A stretch of 64,000 bases of DNA from Pseudomonas sp. BN102 (GTDB taxonomy: Bacteria > Pseudomonadota > Gammaproteobacteria > Pseudomonadales > Pseudomonadaceae): assembly GCF_029871245.1 (NCBI RefSeq), contig NZ_SSON01000036.1, forward strand, positions 1-64,000, read 5' to 3'. Below are positions 62,374-64,000 of this stretch, piece by piece; position 1 is the first letter of the stretch, and each line of letters starts with the position of its first letter. Under the pieces are notes generated by a model that ran no database searches, had not been told where the DNA came from, and saw only the letters and a list, made by a program, of their open reading frames with translations. Made by a program: the position numbers and the translations under genes.

Positions 62374-63050
62374 TGAAACGAGCATTTCTGATCGGCGCCG
62401 CAACCGTAGCGGCGGGTCTCACAGCGGCGGCAGCGGTGGTCGGACCTGAACTGTTGGCGGGCTATCGCTTCATGGATGCCCTCGACCGCTACTACGCCGG
62501 CTACGAGGCCAACGGCGGCGCCTGGCCGCAGATCCAGGATTCCTGCGCGCTCTGCCATGGTGTCAACGGGCAGCCCCGCGATGGGCAGTACGCGGCCCTT
62601 GCAGGCCAGCCAGCCCCTTATATCGAAGCCCAGCTGCACGCCTTCGCCCAGGGTCGCCGCCACAGCGCGCAGATGGGCCCACTGGCGGCGAACTTGAGTG
62701 ATAAGCAGATCAAGGCCCTGGCGGACTACTTCTCCCGCCAGGCAGCGGACACGACTGAGGTTCCCGAGCGGGGCAACGCCCTGACGCAGACCGGCCAGGC
62801 GACTGTCGCCGCCAGGGGATGCATCGCCTGCCACGGCGAGAACCTCTCTGGCGGTCCCCTCGGTCCGCGAATCGCAGGCCAGGGCGAGGGCTACCTGCTG
62901 GACCAGTTGAAGGCCTTCAAGCAGGGCCAGCGTCAGGACCCCACCCAGGCCATGAACGCCATGGTCAGCACACTCACGGATGACGAACTCAAGGCCACCG
63001 CTCATTACCTCGCCGGATTGGCACCGGCGCAAGCCAAGGCCACCCGGTAA
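62370..63050 (+). CDS. diheme cytochrome c
   Basis: A 226-residue exported protein with a signal anchor (about 1-25). Two heme sites, CALCH (59-63) and CIACH (151-155), with Met ligands near MGPLAANLS and MNAMVSTLTDDE. The cytochrome c4-type duplicated fold is likely. Its ATG overlaps the amine oxidase stop (ATGA), so the two are translationally coupled partners. It would carry electrons to the respiratory chain. Confidence 0.93.
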   Translation: MMKRAFLIGAATVAAGLTAAAAVVGPELLAGYRFMDALDRYYAGYEANGGAWPQIQDSCALCHGVNGQPRDGQYAALAGQPAPYIEAQLHAFAQGRRHSAQMGPLAANLSDKQIKALADYFSRQAADTTEVPERGNALTQTGQATVAARGCIACHGENLSGGPLGPRIAGQGEGYLLDQLKAFKQGQRQDPTQAMNAMVSTLTDDELKATAHYLAGLAPAQAKATR

Positions 63051-63145
63051 CCCGAAGCCCCCACCACTGGCGGGCAGGGACGCTCGCCTTCACCCCCTCC
63101 TCCACGCTCCCCTTTGAAACGCTCCGCCACGCTGAAACCAGCATG

Positions 63146-63303
63146 GTTTCGCTTCGCTCGCGGAACGCCGCCCGCCCGTCTCACGTGCTGCTCACGTAGG
63201 TTGTTGCCTAGCGCAGTGGGGCCCAACATTGCTGGCCGTCTCCCGCTGCCCCGCTCGTTGGGTTTCGCTTCGCTCTAGCGGAACGCCGCCCGCACCAACC
63301 TAC
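63146..63303. repeat. REP-like region with a directly repeated segment
   Basis: GTTTCGCTTCGCTC then GCGGAACGCCGCCCGC occurs at 63146-63175 and again (with TA inserted) at 63262-63293. GTAGGTTGTTG and CAACCTAC end-pieces bracket it. It occupies most of the 359-base gap between the cytochrome and the final gene; no gene is seen there. Confidence 0.65.
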
Positions 63304-63339
63304 AAAAGAACGTGGTCAGGGCATGTTTCGCCCGCTCAT

Positions 63340-63364
63340 AAAAAAGCCGCCCACAAGGGGCGGC
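63340..63364 (-). terminator. Rho-independent terminator of the last gene
   Basis: On the minus strand GCCGCCC/GGGCGGC with a 5-base loop, then six T. It lies 46 bases after the stop at 63410. Confidence 0.9.
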
Positions 63365-63409
63365 AAAGGTCACGGGCTTAGGGGCCGTGGACAAAGCAAT
63401 AAACAGTCT

Positions 63410-64000
63410 TCAACGCGCCGCCAGCAGCGCGCCCTGCTCCCGAGAACGCCCCAGCGCGCCGTAGGCGTAAAACAGCTGGATCATCGTGTAAGACCAAGTG
63501 GTCAGAGCGAAGATCATGAACAGCATCTTGTCATCGTCGCCCGGGATCGGGAAAAGGTCATAGACGATCGCCACAGCCAGGGCGGCCGCGGCCCCCACCG
63601 CCGTAGCCATGGCGTGCAGGCCCTCGCCGACACGTATAAGCCGCCAGGTGAAATAGGCGAGATAGACCGTGTAGCACGACCACATGAGCACGTAGAAGTA
63701 CGGCAGCGGCTCGCGAACGAAGTCAGCCAGGACAAGCACGAATGTGGCGGCGAAGGACGCTGCGAATATCATGACATCCTTGAGAGGCGATGGCTTGTAA
63801 TTATGAGTGACCGCCATCAGACCAAGCGTGGCGACAATCGGAATACCGAAACCACGGGAGAAAGCATCGAGAAAGAACGAGATGCTGTAGTTAACCTTCC
63901 ATTCGGTGAAGAGGTAGATAAGAAGATTCGATCCGGAGAAGGCAACGATCAGCCACTCGAAACCGAGCAGATAATTCCGCTTCTTAAGAAATTTGATGCC
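63410..64000 (-). CDS. multi-pass membrane protein, N-terminus beyond window
   Basis: At least 196 residues of an open frame that runs off the window edge at 64000. The visible part holds five or more membrane segments, for example FEWLIVAFSGSNLLIYLF, IFAASFAATFVLVLADFV and VGAAAALAVAIVYDLFPI. An internal ATG at 63817 is not taken as start because the hydrophobic frame continues beyond it. I recognise no family. Codon use upstream of 63850 is less GC-rich than in its neighbours. Confidence 0.8.
   Translation of the reverse strand, partial: GIKFLKKRNYLLGFEWLIVAFSGSNLLIYLFTEWKVNYSISFFLDAFSRGFGIPIVATLGLMAVTHNYKPSPLKDVMIFAASFAATFVLVLADFVREPLPYFYVLMWSCYTVYLAYFTWRLIRVGEGLHAMATAVGAAAALAVAIVYDLFPIPGDDDKMLFMIFALTTWSYTMIQLFYAYGALGRSREQGALLAAR

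Overview
This window looks like a chromosomal segment of a high-GC Pseudomonas of the P. aeruginosa / P. resinovorans type. Gene order at about 0.5-26.7 kb (membrane protein, glutathione S-transferase, msrC-like, DUF815, sagS, ospR-gpx, msrB, alaA, htpX, tpm, deaD, class II DAHP synthase, TauE, ohrR, efp, earP) is the order I recall from P. aeruginosa PAO1 around PA2820-PA2852. REP-type inverted repeats typical of pseudomonads fill many of the short gaps. This first third is core genome: tRNAs, thiol/peroxide defence (Msr enzymes, OspR-Gpx, OhrR), a biofilm hybrid kinase, and EF-P with the Arg32 that EarP rhamnosylates.

From 26.8 to 32.3 kb the window holds small genes and debris: an XRE regulator with a twin operator, four to five very small lipoproteins or membrane peptides (including a translationally coupled pair of related lipoproteins), an M15-like Tat-exported peptidase, a divergent CsrA-like protein, and a decayed 4-hydroxy-2-oxovalerate aldolase beside an SDR.

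From 32.4 to 50.6 kb lies an accessory catabolic region. A seven-gene operon (41105 down to 34316) encodes a two-subunit ThDP 2-oxoacid decarboxylase, an aldehyde dehydrogenase, an acyl-CoA dehydrogenase with an isovaleryl-CoA-dehydrogenase-like catalytic Glu, a CoA-transferase, a MaoC-type hydratase and a CitE-like lyase. It is flanked by a KgtP-like permease and a GltP-like glutamate symporter. The last three enzymes resemble the known itaconate route (Ict-Ich-Ccl). Next to it is a fully overlapping operon of three different RraA/HMG-aldolase paralogs and an aminotransferase. Together they suggest, as inference, a route for C4-branched glutamates or 2-oxoglutarates (4-methylene-, 4-methyl-, 4-hydroxy-4-methyl-) to pyruvate and acetyl-CoA. 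Each operon has its own LysR gene, and related operator-like sequences recur at the other transcription units of each cluster.

From 50.8 to 56.0 kb is an agu2ABCA'-type agmatine operon (two deiminases, one Tat-exported, N-carbamoylputrescine amidase, PotF-like binding protein) with a divergent GcvA-type LysR. At 56.0-56.5 kb fragments of an NmrA-like gene and a glutaryl-CoA dehydrogenase gene meet head-on beside a 24-bp perfect hairpin. From 56.7 to 63.1 kb is an amine-related cluster: a PhyH-type dioxygenase, RidA, an EthD-like protein, a TetR regulator, a PotF-like binding protein, a Tat-exported flavin amine oxidase and a diheme cytochrome c, the last two resembling the NicA2-CycN dehydrogenase/cytochrome arrangement. 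The window ends inside a multi-pass membrane protein gene.
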